Below the pieces are notes generated by a model. That model did not search any database. It worked only from the letters and a program-made list of their open reading frames with translations, and had not been told where the DNA came from. DNA of 64,000 nt from RGIG6353 sp045653035 (GTDB lineage: Bacteria > Bacillota > Clostridia > Oscillospirales > SIG627). Numbering within the stretch: the stretch's first letter is position 1; every line of letters begins with the position of its first letter. Of the stretch, positions 1-7,657 are shown one piece after another. The translations under genes were made by a program, and so were the position numbers. The stretch is taken from NCBI GenBank assembly GCA_045653035.1, contig JAZOLO010000003.1, positions 54,799 to 118,798 on the forward strand, written 5' to 3'.

Positions 1-359
1 TCTTTTCCTGTGACACCAAGTTCTTCAAATGCACGTTTCACGTCCCGTAGGACGTCCTGCATACGGGTGGTTTTCAAAAAGCATCTTTTTCTTGCAACAA
101 AAACGAAATAGTAAGGCTTCGTGTTTATATCGCTCCCCTCAAGTATGAGAGTGCGGTAAGCCTCACGAATAATACGGCGCGCTCTGTTGCGCTCTACTGC
201 ACCGCCCATCTTTTTACTTGCGGTTATCCCTATCATGGCATGTGGCAGATTATTGTTCTTACGGCAATATACTGCCACAGTCGGTTGTGGGGAGCTTTTA
301 GCCTTCAAGTACATGCGGGTAAATACCGAATTATTCTTGATTGTAAATATTTTTTCCAT
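1..359 (-). CDS. rnpA: Ribonuclease P protein component RnpA (3' end cut by window edge)
   Basis: Protein subunit of RNase P, which helps the catalytic RNA remove 5' leaders from precursor tRNAs. The reading frame opens with ATG at 359-357 after a GAGG Shine-Dalgarno and stays open for 119 codons to the window edge, so the last residues and the stop lie outside. The basic RnpA signature RNRARRIIREAYR is plain near residues 58-70, and 119 residues is already close to the family's usual length. It follows rpmH on the same strand, the near-universal rpmH-rnpA pair. A short GC-rich stretch with possible weak hairpins separates the two genes. Confidence 0.95.
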   Translation of the reverse strand, partial: MEKIFTIKNNSVFTRMYLKAKSSPQPTVAVYCRKNNNLPHAMIGITASKKMGGAVERNRARRIIREAYRTLILEGSDINTKPYYFVFVARKRCFLKTTRMQDVLRDVKRAFEELGVTGK

Positions 360-458
360 ATTTCCTCAAATAAAAGGAAAAACCCCCGAATAAAGCCGCC
401 CACAGTTAATGGGTTCGGAATTCTTATCGGCGGTTTAACATCTGCACTATCTGCTATC

Positions 459-593
459 TTAATAAGTAAGACGTGCTCTTCCTTTTGCTCTGCGTCTCTT
501 GAGAACCTTTCTTCCGTTAGCAGTCTTCATTCTCTTACGGAAACCGTGTTCCATCTTTCTCTGTCTCTTCTTAGGCTGGTATGTTCTAAGCAT
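459..593 (-). CDS. rpmH: 50S ribosomal protein L34
   Basis: A 44-residue, very basic protein starting MLRTYQPKKRQRKMEHGFRKR, which is the L34 signature; L34 is a small protein of the large ribosomal subunit. It is preceded by a strong AAAGGAGGTG Shine-Dalgarno and a near-ideal promoter. It lies 99 bases upstream of rnpA and is probably cotranscribed with it. In many Firmicutes rpmH is divergent from dnaA; here the next gene on the other side is a lipoprotein gene on the same strand. Confidence 0.97.
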   Translation of the reverse strand: MLRTYQPKKRQRKMEHGFRKRMKTANGRKVLKRRRAKGRARLTY

Positions 594-659
594 ATCTGCA
601 CCTCCTTTTATAGCCATCACGTAAAGATACGCGTGTTGTCAATTTTTTCGTCGCATATC

Positions 660-688
660 ATTATACAAATTTTTATGCGACTTGTCAA
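660..688 (-). promoter_or_regulatory. Consensus sigma-A promoter of rpmH-rnpA, inside an inverted repeat
   Basis: On the minus strand TTGACA (688-683) and TATAAT (665-660) are separated by exactly 17 bases, a perfect consensus promoter. The 8-base arms GTCGCATA (650-657) and TATGCGAC (674-681) form a dyad spanning the -10 and half the spacer, so a bound protein could block the promoter. The dyad's role is inferred; the promoter is seen directly. Confidence 0.85.
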
Positions 689-714
689 TAGTTTTTTTGT
701 TTTTTCTTTCGCAA

Positions 715-748
715 GTTTTGAGTGGCACGTTGCCATGCCACTCAAAAC
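715..748. other. Perfect 13-bp hairpin after the lipoprotein gene
   Basis: Arms 715-727 and 736-748 pair perfectly around an 8-base loop, just past the stop codon of the minus-strand lipoprotein gene (stop at 757-759). It is placed like a terminator, but no clear U-run follows on the minus strand, so it may instead act as a 3'-end stabilising stem. Confidence 0.6.
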
Positions 749-756
749 ATGCATTT

Positions 757-2658
757 TTATTCTTCTGTTACTGTTTCTAATTCAGCTTCTGCTGTTTCCT
801 CACCCTCGGGGAGTACTTCGCCCTCAGCAAGCTCGGGATTGAGAAGTGCCGCTTCTTCTCTTCTCTTCTTTTCTTCCTTGGAAATTACCGAGTTATCTAT
901 CGCGGTTGTTCCCCCGGGACGTGTTGCCGAGAATGTTGAAAAGGTTCCGTTAAGGCTTGTAAGAAGTGCGTTATAGGTTTCTAAATAAGGCTCGTCCTCT
1001 TCAACGGGATAAAGTCCGAGTACGTCTTCGTATTTACCCATCCTTGTGGTTGCTTCCTCAAGTACTGCATCAATTTCAACTTCGCCTTTCATAAGACCGT
1101 AAATGTATTCTTTGGCTATTCTGTTGATTTCGGTGAATGCCTTTTCGTCTTCACCGTCTAGCTCCTCGGAATATCCGATGAATGCACTTGCCTTGATATT
1201 AAGATTTCTCTGAATTGAATTCTGTTGGTAGTTTGCACCAAGCTCTTGGGGTACGTAACCGATAAGGCTGTTACCAAATCTTTCAAATGCTATATTATAA
1301 TCATTTGTAAGCTTTGTAATAGTTTCGCCGTCAAGATTTACTTCATAGTGAACGTTTTCTACACCGAAGGTAATAAGATTACGAAGATCTTCATTGGTGC
1401 AGAAGCCAGAGATAAGCTGAACTGCACGGCTGGGATACTTACAAGATGTGCTTACTACGAATGTAGAACCAAATGCATCCTTTGTGGTTACCTTGGGATA
1501 TGTGTAGGTATAGTATGAATACTTGTCTGACTTGTCTCCGAGCTGTGCCTTAATCTCGTCAAGAGTTCCCTGGAAGATACCAACTGCGAAATCGGTAGTC
1601 TTGGGGTCTGCTCCCTCCGCACCAAAGAAACCAGAAGCACGGTATTTGCTCATCTTCTTGAAGTGAAGATATGCAACACCTGAGTTCATACCTGAACCTA
1701 TATCGAATGTGAATTCAAGCTCATTGGAATTTGTTGCTGTTGCTTCTATATTTTTTGTACCGTACGCTGGGAAGTTATCCATGTCGTTGTTGTAGAAGTC
1801 GAAGCTCTGGATAGCCTTAGGAGGTGCCAAAAATACTGTGCACTTCTCATTTGCCTTAACGGTGTCAAGCCACTCATCAAGTGAGTTGAGCGTAGGAGGG
1901 ATATCTGTGGGAAGCTCAAGTCCGTACTTTTCAACGAGATCTGTTCTGAACGCATAATAATAACCTTCGTTGCTATCGGCACCAAGCTTTCTGTTAGCAG
2001 GTACACCATAGTATGAACCTGCTACCTTTGCAACTGCAACAGTGAGGGGGTTTACGTACTTGGTAATGATGCTGTATGTACTTGTAAGAGGTGATGAAAT
2101 ATCAGCTATTCTCTCACGCTCGATGAGGTCGAGATAATATTTGTAGTCATCTACAAGGAAAAGGTCTAGCTGAACATCGTCGGACATGGTAACGCTGATC
2201 TCTTCCATTGATTCTCCGCGTGCTTCATTCCACTTCTCGTATTCTCTCTGGGCACGCTTTTTTTCCTTCTGCTGGTCGATAGTCAGAGCCTTAGCAGCAA
2301 GTCTTGCCGCCTTTGCCGCAGCAGTAGCAGCCTTTTCTGCAAGCTCTGTTCTTTCTATCTGCTCGTCAACGGAAACAAATGCGTTTTCTATCGTTTCACT
2401 GTAGTCCTCTGCACTGAGCAAATGGAGCTCAACAGTAGTCTTATACTTATCCTCTGTTATCCTATTGATTTCAGACTCTACAAGGGCTATTGCTTCGTCT
2501 GTAGTACCCTCTTCCTTTATTCCGTAAAGGGTGAGAGTTATTGCAGGAATAGAGCTTGTTTCTTCTTCGTAGTCGGTGTCTACATCCGAGCAGGAAGTAA
2601 GAAGAACCGACGTACACATTGCTACAAGAAGGAGCAAGCTTATAATCTTATTTCTCAT
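757..2658 (-). CDS. Extracellular solute-binding lipoprotein (family 1, LipO-like), orphan
   Basis: A 633-residue surface lipoprotein. It has a signal peptide with lipobox LTSC (Cys23), then the two-lobe pattern of family 1 ABC solute-binding proteins, including a C-terminal stretch FGVENVHYEV typical of LipO/DUF3502-type binding proteins. The start is ATG at 2658 behind AGGAGG; the longer in-frame start at 2712 has no such site and would put 18 residues before the signal peptide. An Ala/Lys-rich, helix-prone insert lies at about residues 101-145, and the C-terminus is an acidic Glu-rich tail. No permease or ATPase gene is adjacent, so the ligand and the transporter partner are unknown. Sugar or oligosaccharide binding is the family norm, not something shown here. 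Confidence 0.75.
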   Translation of the reverse strand: MRNKIISLLLLVAMCTSVLLTSCSDVDTDYEEETSSIPAITLTLYGIKEEGTTDEAIALVESEINRITEDKYKTTVELHLLSAEDYSETIENAFVSVDEQIERTELAEKAATAAAKAARLAAKALTIDQQKEKKRAQREYEKWNEARGESMEEISVTMSDDVQLDLFLVDDYKYYLDLIERERIADISSPLTSTYSIITKYVNPLTVAVAKVAGSYYGVPANRKLGADSNEGYYYAFRTDLVEKYGLELPTDIPPTLNSLDEWLDTVKANEKCTVFLAPPKAIQSFDFYNNDMDNFPAYGTKNIEATATNSNELEFTFDIGSGMNSGVAYLHFKKMSKYRASGFFGAEGADPKTTDFAVGIFQGTLDEIKAQLGDKSDKYSYYTYTYPKVTTKDAFGSTFVVSTSCKYPSRAVQLISGFCTNEDLRNLITFGVENVHYEVNLDGETITKLTNDYNIAFERFGNSLIGYVPQELGANYQQNSIQRNLNIKASAFIGYSEELDGEDEKAFTEINRIAKEYIYGLMKGEVEIDAVLEEATTRMGKYEDVLGLYPVEEDEPYLETYNALLTSLNGTFSTFSATRPGGTTAIDNSVISKEEKKRREEAALLNPELAEGEVLPEGEETAEAELETVTEE

Positions 2659-2735
2659 GGGAAACCTCCTCAATATAATACAAAGAAAATTAGCTGTGAC
2701 GGGCATTCGCACGGCACTATATCATAAACAAAGTT

Positions 2736-2764
2736 ATTTTACACTATTGTGAGCTTTATGTCAA
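2736..2764 (-). promoter_or_regulatory. Promoter of the orphan binding lipoprotein
   Basis: TTGACA (2764-2759) and TAAAAT (2741-2736) with a 17-base spacer on the minus strand, about 78 bases before the ATG. This separates the gene from the mtnN-ended operon upstream. Confidence 0.75.
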
Positions 2765-2824
2765 GTGAGAAAATACCCAATTCACAGGGCAATATTTTAT
2801 GAAAAGTCACAACTTGTGGAAATT

Positions 2825-3517
2825 TTACAAACATTTAATAATTTCAGAAAGGGCTTCGCCTGCCTGAATTGATGCCGACTCCGAAAAGGTGTCGTAGCTC
2901 ATGCCTGCATTGTTATCGGCAAAATCCGAAATACTCCTTATTACGAGAAAGGGTACTTCGTTAAGAATACAGGTTTGTGAAATGGAAGCTCCCTCCATTT
3001 CGACGCACGAGCCCGAGAGCTCTTCTCTGAGGTAACGGCTCTTTTCGCTGTCCTCCACAAAAGAGTCTCCGCTGACAATACGCCCTGTAACGTAGTTCTT
3101 TATTTTGCCCAGACTCTTAAGCTTTTTACAAGCAGCTTCAGCAAGTGAAACAAGATTTTCGTCACATTTAAAAACACTTGTTTTCAAATTAACATCCTCT
3201 TCCAGAAGGGACATAGGATAAAAATCGTGATAGGTAGTATCTCTTGCCACCACCATGTCAAGAACAGAAAGACTTTTGTCAAGTCCTCCTGCTATTCCTA
3301 CGTTTATAACGTAATCGGGTGAAAAGCGGTCAATCAATCGCTGAGTTGCAACCGCACTGTTCACTTTACCTATTCCCGACACCGTAGCTATTATAAGGTG
3401 TCCCGAATATATACACTTATATATCGCATTTTTGGAGTCAATAAGACTTGCCCCGAAATTTTCTCTTATATATGCTATCTCTTTATCCATAGCACATATT
3501 ACGGCAACCGTACTCAT
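2825..3517 (-). CDS. mtnN: 5'-methylthioadenosine/S-adenosylhomocysteine nucleosidase
   Basis: Cleaves adenine from methylthioadenosine and S-adenosylhomocysteine in the activated-methyl cycle and methionine salvage; cytosolic dimer. The 230-residue length fits the family. Visible family signatures are the N-terminal AMDKE (catalytic Glu), GIGKVNSA, GIAGGL, VSGDSF, VEMEGA (ribose-binding Glu) and SISDFAD (catalytic Asp). The start follows a GAGGTGG Shine-Dalgarno. It sits 9 bases after the stop of the downstream sigma factor gene and is probably the last gene of the dnaG-rpoD transcript. Confidence 0.95.
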   Translation of the reverse strand: MSTVAVICAMDKEIAYIRENFGASLIDSKNAIYKCIYSGHLIIATVSGIGKVNSAVATQRLIDRFSPDYVINVGIAGGLDKSLSVLDMVVARDTTYHDFYPMSLLEEDVNLKTSVFKCDENLVSLAEAACKKLKSLGKIKNYVTGRIVSGDSFVEDSEKSRYLREELSGSCVEMEGASISQTCILNEVPFLVIRSISDFADNNAGMSYDTFSESASIQAGEALSEIIKCL

Positions 3518-3526
3518 TTTACCACC

Positions 3527-4669
3527 TCAATCAAGATAGTCGCGAAGCTTCTTGGAACGGCTTGGATGTCTGAGCTTTCTGAGTGCCTTCGCTTCAATCT
3601 GTCTTATACGCTCTCTTGTGATGTTGAACTCGCGTCCAACCTCCTCAAGGGTTCTGGTTCTTCCGTCCTCAAGCCCGAAGCGAAGCTTCAGAACGCTCTT
3701 TTCGCGTGGGGTTAAGGTATTGAGCACCTCTTCAAGCTGTTCGCGGAACATTGTAAAGCTTACAGCGTCGGCAGGTGCAGGTGCTTCGTCATCGGGAATG
3801 AAGTCTCCAAGATGACTGTCCTCCTCCTCACCGATAGGAGTTTCAAGAGATACCGGCTCCTGTGCTACCTTAAGAATATCACGCACCTTGTCTACGGGCA
3901 TTCCTATTGCCTCTGAAATTTCCTCGGGAGTAGCGTCATGTCCCTCCTCCTGTAAAATCTGTCTTGATGCTCTCTGTACCTTATGTATGGTTTCCACCAT
4001 GTGTACAGGAATTCTTATGGTTCTTGCCTGGTCAGCAATAGCTCTTGTTATTGCCTGTCTTATCCACCAGGTTGCGTAGGTTGAAAACTTATATGCCTTT
4101 GTGTAGTCGAACTTTTCAACCGCCTTCATTAGTCCGAGGTTTCCCTCCTGTATAAGGTCAAGGAAGTACATTCCGCGTCCCATGTATCTCTTTGCTATAC
4201 TTACAACAAGCCTGAGATTTGCTTCTACAAGAAGCTGTTTTGCCTCCTCATCGCCTTCAAGCATTTTCTGAGAAAGCTCAATTTCTCGCTCCGTTTCGAG
4301 AAGTGGCACCTTGCCTATCTCCTTAAGATACATTCTTACGTGGTCTTCAATAGCAAGTCCTTCACTTGTGAGGGCGTTTTCCATGTCCTCGGAGGTTTCA
4401 AGTGTTTCAACCTCTTCTATATCGGAATCGTCAAAGCCGTCAACGTCAGGGTAGGCATCTATTATTTCAATGCCCATTGCCTCCATCGTTTCGTATACCT
4501 TCTCCATTGCCTCTGGGTCTATATCAACGCCCTCGAGTGCTTCCATTATTTCAAGAGGAGTAACGCTTCCTCTTGCCTTGACTTTTTTGATGAACGCCAG
4601 TATTTCTGGCTTTAAGTCCTTTGACTGTAAGGTTATTTCGGAGTCCTTCTCCATGTTGCTCGCTGTCAT
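3527..4669 (-). CDS. rpoD: Primary RNA polymerase sigma factor, copy 1 (RpoD/SigA)
   Basis: A 380-residue group 1 sigma factor directing RNA polymerase to -35/-10 promoters. Region 1.1 is present (residues about 20-75), followed by the MYLKEIGKVPLL region 1.2 segment, region 2 with ATWWIRQAI and the RTIRIPVHMVE boundary of regions 2.4-3.0, and region 4.2 with EEVGREFNITRERIRQIE. It follows a second complete sigma gene with a 37-base gap and precedes mtnN. The two copies are nearly identical in the -10 and -35 recognition segments but differ in region 1.1 and the acidic linker. This copy has the more canonical sequence (EGNLGL in region 2.1-2.2). Confidence 0.96.
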   Translation of the reverse strand: MTASNMEKDSEITLQSKDLKPEILAFIKKVKARGSVTPLEIMEALEGVDIDPEAMEKVYETMEAMGIEIIDAYPDVDGFDDSDIEEVETLETSEDMENALTSEGLAIEDHVRMYLKEIGKVPLLETEREIELSQKMLEGDEEAKQLLVEANLRLVVSIAKRYMGRGMYFLDLIQEGNLGLMKAVEKFDYTKAYKFSTYATWWIRQAITRAIADQARTIRIPVHMVETIHKVQRASRQILQEEGHDATPEEISEAIGMPVDKVRDILKVAQEPVSLETPIGEEEDSHLGDFIPDDEAPAPADAVSFTMFREQLEEVLNTLTPREKSVLKLRFGLEDGRTRTLEEVGREFNITRERIRQIEAKALRKLRHPSRSKKLRDYLD

Positions 4670-4706
4670 TTTACAATAGTCCCTTTCTTTTTATACAACT
4701 GATATA

Positions 4707-5831
4707 TTATCTAAAGCCTTTAAATTTCGATATTCTTGTTGGATGCCTGAGCTTCCTGAGTGCCTTTGCCTCTATTTGCCTTATTCGCTCTCTTGTAATA
4801 TTAAACTCACGTCCCACCTCTTCAAGAGTCCTCGGTATACCGTCGTCAAGGCCAAAACGCATTCTTATAACATTTTCTTCTCTGTCGGTAAGAGTTTTAA
4901 GAACCTCGCTTATCTGCTCTTTAAGCATTGTTTTTCCTACAATTTCATCGGGCTCGGGTGAGCCTTCGTCAGCAATAAATTCACCAATACTGCTCTCCTC
5001 GTCCTCGCCTACAGGGCTGTCTATCGAAATAGGTTCCTGTGCCATTTGCATTATCTCACGAACCTTGTCTACAGGAAGCCCCGACATCTCTGCTATCTGC
5101 TCGGTAGTCGCCTCTCTTCCGTTTTCCTGTAAAATCTGCCTTGCACATCGCTGTATCCTGTGCATAGTCTCTACCATGTGCACGGGAATTCTGATGGTTC
5201 TTGACTGGTCGGCAAGAGCTCTTGTTATCGCCTGTCTTATCCACCATGTAGCATAGGTAGAAAATTTATATCCCTTGGTATAATCAAATTTCTCAACTGC
5301 TTTTATAAGTCCCGAATTGCCCTCCTGTATAAGGTCAAGAAAGCCCATTCCGCGACCTATGTATTTTTTAGCAATACTTACAACAAGTCTTAGATTTGCT
5401 TCTACCAGTATATTTCTCGCCTCAATGTCACCCTCAGAAATACGCTTGGCAAGCTCTACCTCCTCATCGCCCGAAAGAAGCTTTACCTTACCTATATCCT
5501 TAAGATACATCTTTACGTGGTCTTCTATTGGGAGAGCATCTCCTGCAAGAAGACTCTCCACTTCTTCTACAGGATTAAGCTCCTCGTTTTCGACATCAAA
5601 GGGGTCGAAATCATCAGGAGTATCCTCCGAGAAATCTGCGAACGTTACCTCCACTCCCATTTCCTCAAGCTTACGGTATACCTTTTCCGCTTCTTCGTCG
5701 GATAGTGCCCCTGATTCAATTACTTCAAGAATTTCCTCGCTGTCAAGTGTGCCTTTTTTTCTCGCCTTGGCAAGAAGCTCACTTATTTCAAATTTGTCTT
5801 CAGTATTTGGATTATGATTTCTTTTATTCAT
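4707..5831 (-). CDS. Primary-type RNA polymerase sigma factor, copy 2 (tandem rpoD paralogue)
   Basis: A 374-residue second complete sigma-70 family protein with region 1.1 (about residues 15-60), region 1.2 (MYLKDIGKVKLL), region 2 (ATWWIRQAITRALADQ) and an intact region 4.2 helix identical to copy 1 in REFNITRERIRQIEAKALRK. It differs at EGNSGL (EGNLGL in copy 1), in the region 3 helices and at the C-terminus (RISKFKGFR). It lies directly downstream of dnaG (20-base gap), the position normally held by the single rpoD of Firmicutes, so either copy could be the ancestral one. Both have good Shine-Dalgarno sites. Overlapping promoter preference is inferred from the recognition helices. Confidence 0.93.
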   Translation of the reverse strand: MNKRNHNPNTEDKFEISELLAKARKKGTLDSEEILEVIESGALSDEEAEKVYRKLEEMGVEVTFADFSEDTPDDFDPFDVENEELNPVEEVESLLAGDALPIEDHVKMYLKDIGKVKLLSGDEEVELAKRISEGDIEARNILVEANLRLVVSIAKKYIGRGMGFLDLIQEGNSGLIKAVEKFDYTKGYKFSTYATWWIRQAITRALADQSRTIRIPVHMVETMHRIQRCARQILQENGREATTEQIAEMSGLPVDKVREIMQMAQEPISIDSPVGEDEESSIGEFIADEGSPEPDEIVGKTMLKEQISEVLKTLTDREENVIRMRFGLDDGIPRTLEEVGREFNITRERIRQIEAKALRKLRHPTRISKFKGFR

Positions 5832-5851
5832 AGTCCTATTCCTTTCAACTT

Positions 5852-7585
5852 TTATTTTTTGGACTTCTTGAGTTCTTCTATTCTTTTGAAAAAGTCATCC
5901 TCCGAATTATCTTCGGAGCTTTTCTTTAATGCATTCGCAAGTTCTATGGCTACCTCTATGCTGTTGTTTGAAAGCTCACGTCGTTTTACTGTCATTTGTG
6001 TTATACGTCCCATCTCATCTGTACTGAATACTTCACCGAAGGTTGACATTCCATTGCCTTCCCTGTCCCGAATAAGCTCACGGTAAACCTTCTTCGTAAA
6101 TTCACACCTGAAAATCTCCTCCGAAACAATACCCGAAAGCTCTGGTGCGTCAAGAAATTCAGGGCGTATCATGAGAAGACCTAAAAGATTTTCTTCCTTC
6201 TTTACAGTGGAGAGATTCTTTGCACTGTCAAGGTTAACACTGTCCTTGTAACCGATGCTTTTATTTATTTCTTCTTTTATAAAATCCTTTTGTGCCTTTT
6301 CTGCCTTCCTTTTCTGTCTCTTTTTCGTTTCGTTTCTTATAATGTCTGCGGAAATACCCGACATCTCTGATATCTTCTGTATAAATATTTCCCTCTCAAT
6401 TTCACTGTATACACCCGACAGCATACTGCAGGAGTCGCTGACAAATGCAAGCTTTTGTTCAGGAACAGTTAAATCGTATTTTGATGCTATGTTGCTAAGT
6501 GCATAATCTATATGCCCGTCAGAGCCACGAAGCAGCTTCTCAAAGGAGCTTTTTCCGTATTTTTTTATGTATTCGTCGGGATCCTTTGCACCCTCTACCT
6601 TTACCACCTTAACACGAAGTCCTACCTCACCAAGCATGTCGATAGCTCTTTTTGTGGCTCTCTGCCCCGCTTCGTCGGAATCATAGCAAAGATAAACGGT
6701 TGTAGCATAGCGTGAAATAATTCTCGTTTGCTCAGATGTTAGTGCCGTACCGAGAGTGGCTACCGCATTCACAAAGCCTGCCTGCTGAAGTGCCACTACG
6801 TCCATATAGCCCTCGCAAAGTATCAATGACGAGTCGGTGTTATTTTTCGCCTGATTCAAGGCATAAAGGTTTTTGCTCTTTTTGAAAACGGGAGTGTCGG
6901 AGGAGTTAAGATATTTTGGCTCTCCGTCCCCTATTATTCTGCCGCCAAAGGCAATGACGTTGCCAGACAAATCGAAAATCGGGAACATTATTCTGTTTCT
7001 GAAATAGTCAAATAATCTGCCTGTCTTCTGGGATACACCTGCAAGGAAGCCGTTTCTTAGTTCTTCCTTTTCAAAGCCCTTTGACATGAGATAACCCGTA
7101 AGACTGTCCCAAGAGTTATCAGCATAGCCTATACCGAAACGCTTTATGGTGGACGGGGTAAGTCCTCTGCCTGTAATATAACTTAGGGCATCTCTGTTTT
7201 CGGACGCTATAAGTGAGTCATAAAAGAAACGCGCCGCAAGCTTATTCATCTCAAAATATCTGTCACGATTGATTTTCGGTACGTTTCTTCCGTCGTCGGG
7301 AACGGTAAGACCGGCTCTGGCTGCAAGGTGCTCTATCGCTGTCATGTAGTCAACGTTTTCCATCTTCATTACAAAGGTTATAACGTCGCCTCCCGCACCG
7401 CAACCGAAGCAATAGAAGTTTTCAGCGTTTCTGAAAACTGTAAATGAGGGGGTGCGTTCACTGTGAAAAGGGCAACAGCCTACAAGATTTGACCCAGCCC
7501 TTTTAAGGGATACGTAGCCTGATATTACGTCTTCAATATTGCATCTCGCCTTAAGCTCTTGCAAAAATTCCTGTGGCAAAGCCAA
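5852..7585 (-). CDS. dnaG: DNA primase
   Basis: Makes RNA primers at the replication fork. It has an N-terminal CHC2 zinc finger (GCCPFHSERTPSF then FYCFGCGAGGD), a catalytic core with the TOPRIM motif LILCEGYMDV, and a short C-terminal helicase-binding part, giving 577 residues. The frame extends to a GTG at 7594, but AAAGGAGG lies directly against that GTG; the TTG at 7585 has proper spacing (8 bases) and gives MALPQEF, matching primase N-termini, so TTG is preferred. It begins the dnaG-sigma-sigma-mtnN gene block. Confidence 0.94.
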   Translation of the reverse strand: MALPQEFLQELKARCNIEDVISGYVSLKRAGSNLVGCCPFHSERTPSFTVFRNAENFYCFGCGAGGDVITFVMKMENVDYMTAIEHLAARAGLTVPDDGRNVPKINRDRYFEMNKLAARFFYDSLIASENRDALSYITGRGLTPSTIKRFGIGYADNSWDSLTGYLMSKGFEKEELRNGFLAGVSQKTGRLFDYFRNRIMFPIFDLSGNVIAFGGRIIGDGEPKYLNSSDTPVFKKSKNLYALNQAKNNTDSSLILCEGYMDVVALQQAGFVNAVATLGTALTSEQTRIISRYATTVYLCYDSDEAGQRATKRAIDMLGEVGLRVKVVKVEGAKDPDEYIKKYGKSSFEKLLRGSDGHIDYALSNIASKYDLTVPEQKLAFVSDSCSMLSGVYSEIEREIFIQKISEMSGISADIIRNETKKRQKRKAEKAQKDFIKEEINKSIGYKDSVNLDSAKNLSTVKKEENLLGLLMIRPEFLDAPELSGIVSEEIFRCEFTKKVYRELIRDREGNGMSTFGEVFSTDEMGRITQMTVKRRELSNNSIEVAIELANALKKSSEDNSEDDFFKRIEELKKSKK

Positions 7586-7657
7586 ATCATACACCTCCTT
7601 TATTTTATCCTTCTATATTATTTATACGCAAAAAAAGACGAAAATCCTTTTTATTTT

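Noticed and set aside
722..976. Open frames opposite the lipoprotein gene (for example 240-842 and 722-976, plus strand)
   Set aside because: They lie antisense to rnpA, rpmH and the lipoprotein gene, show no Shine-Dalgarno or family likeness, and have the low-complexity look of shadow frames.
4057..4065. TTATCCACC as a DnaA box (also at 5238-5246)
   Set aside because: Both lie at the same codons (WWIR region) of the two sigma genes and are explained by coding constraint.
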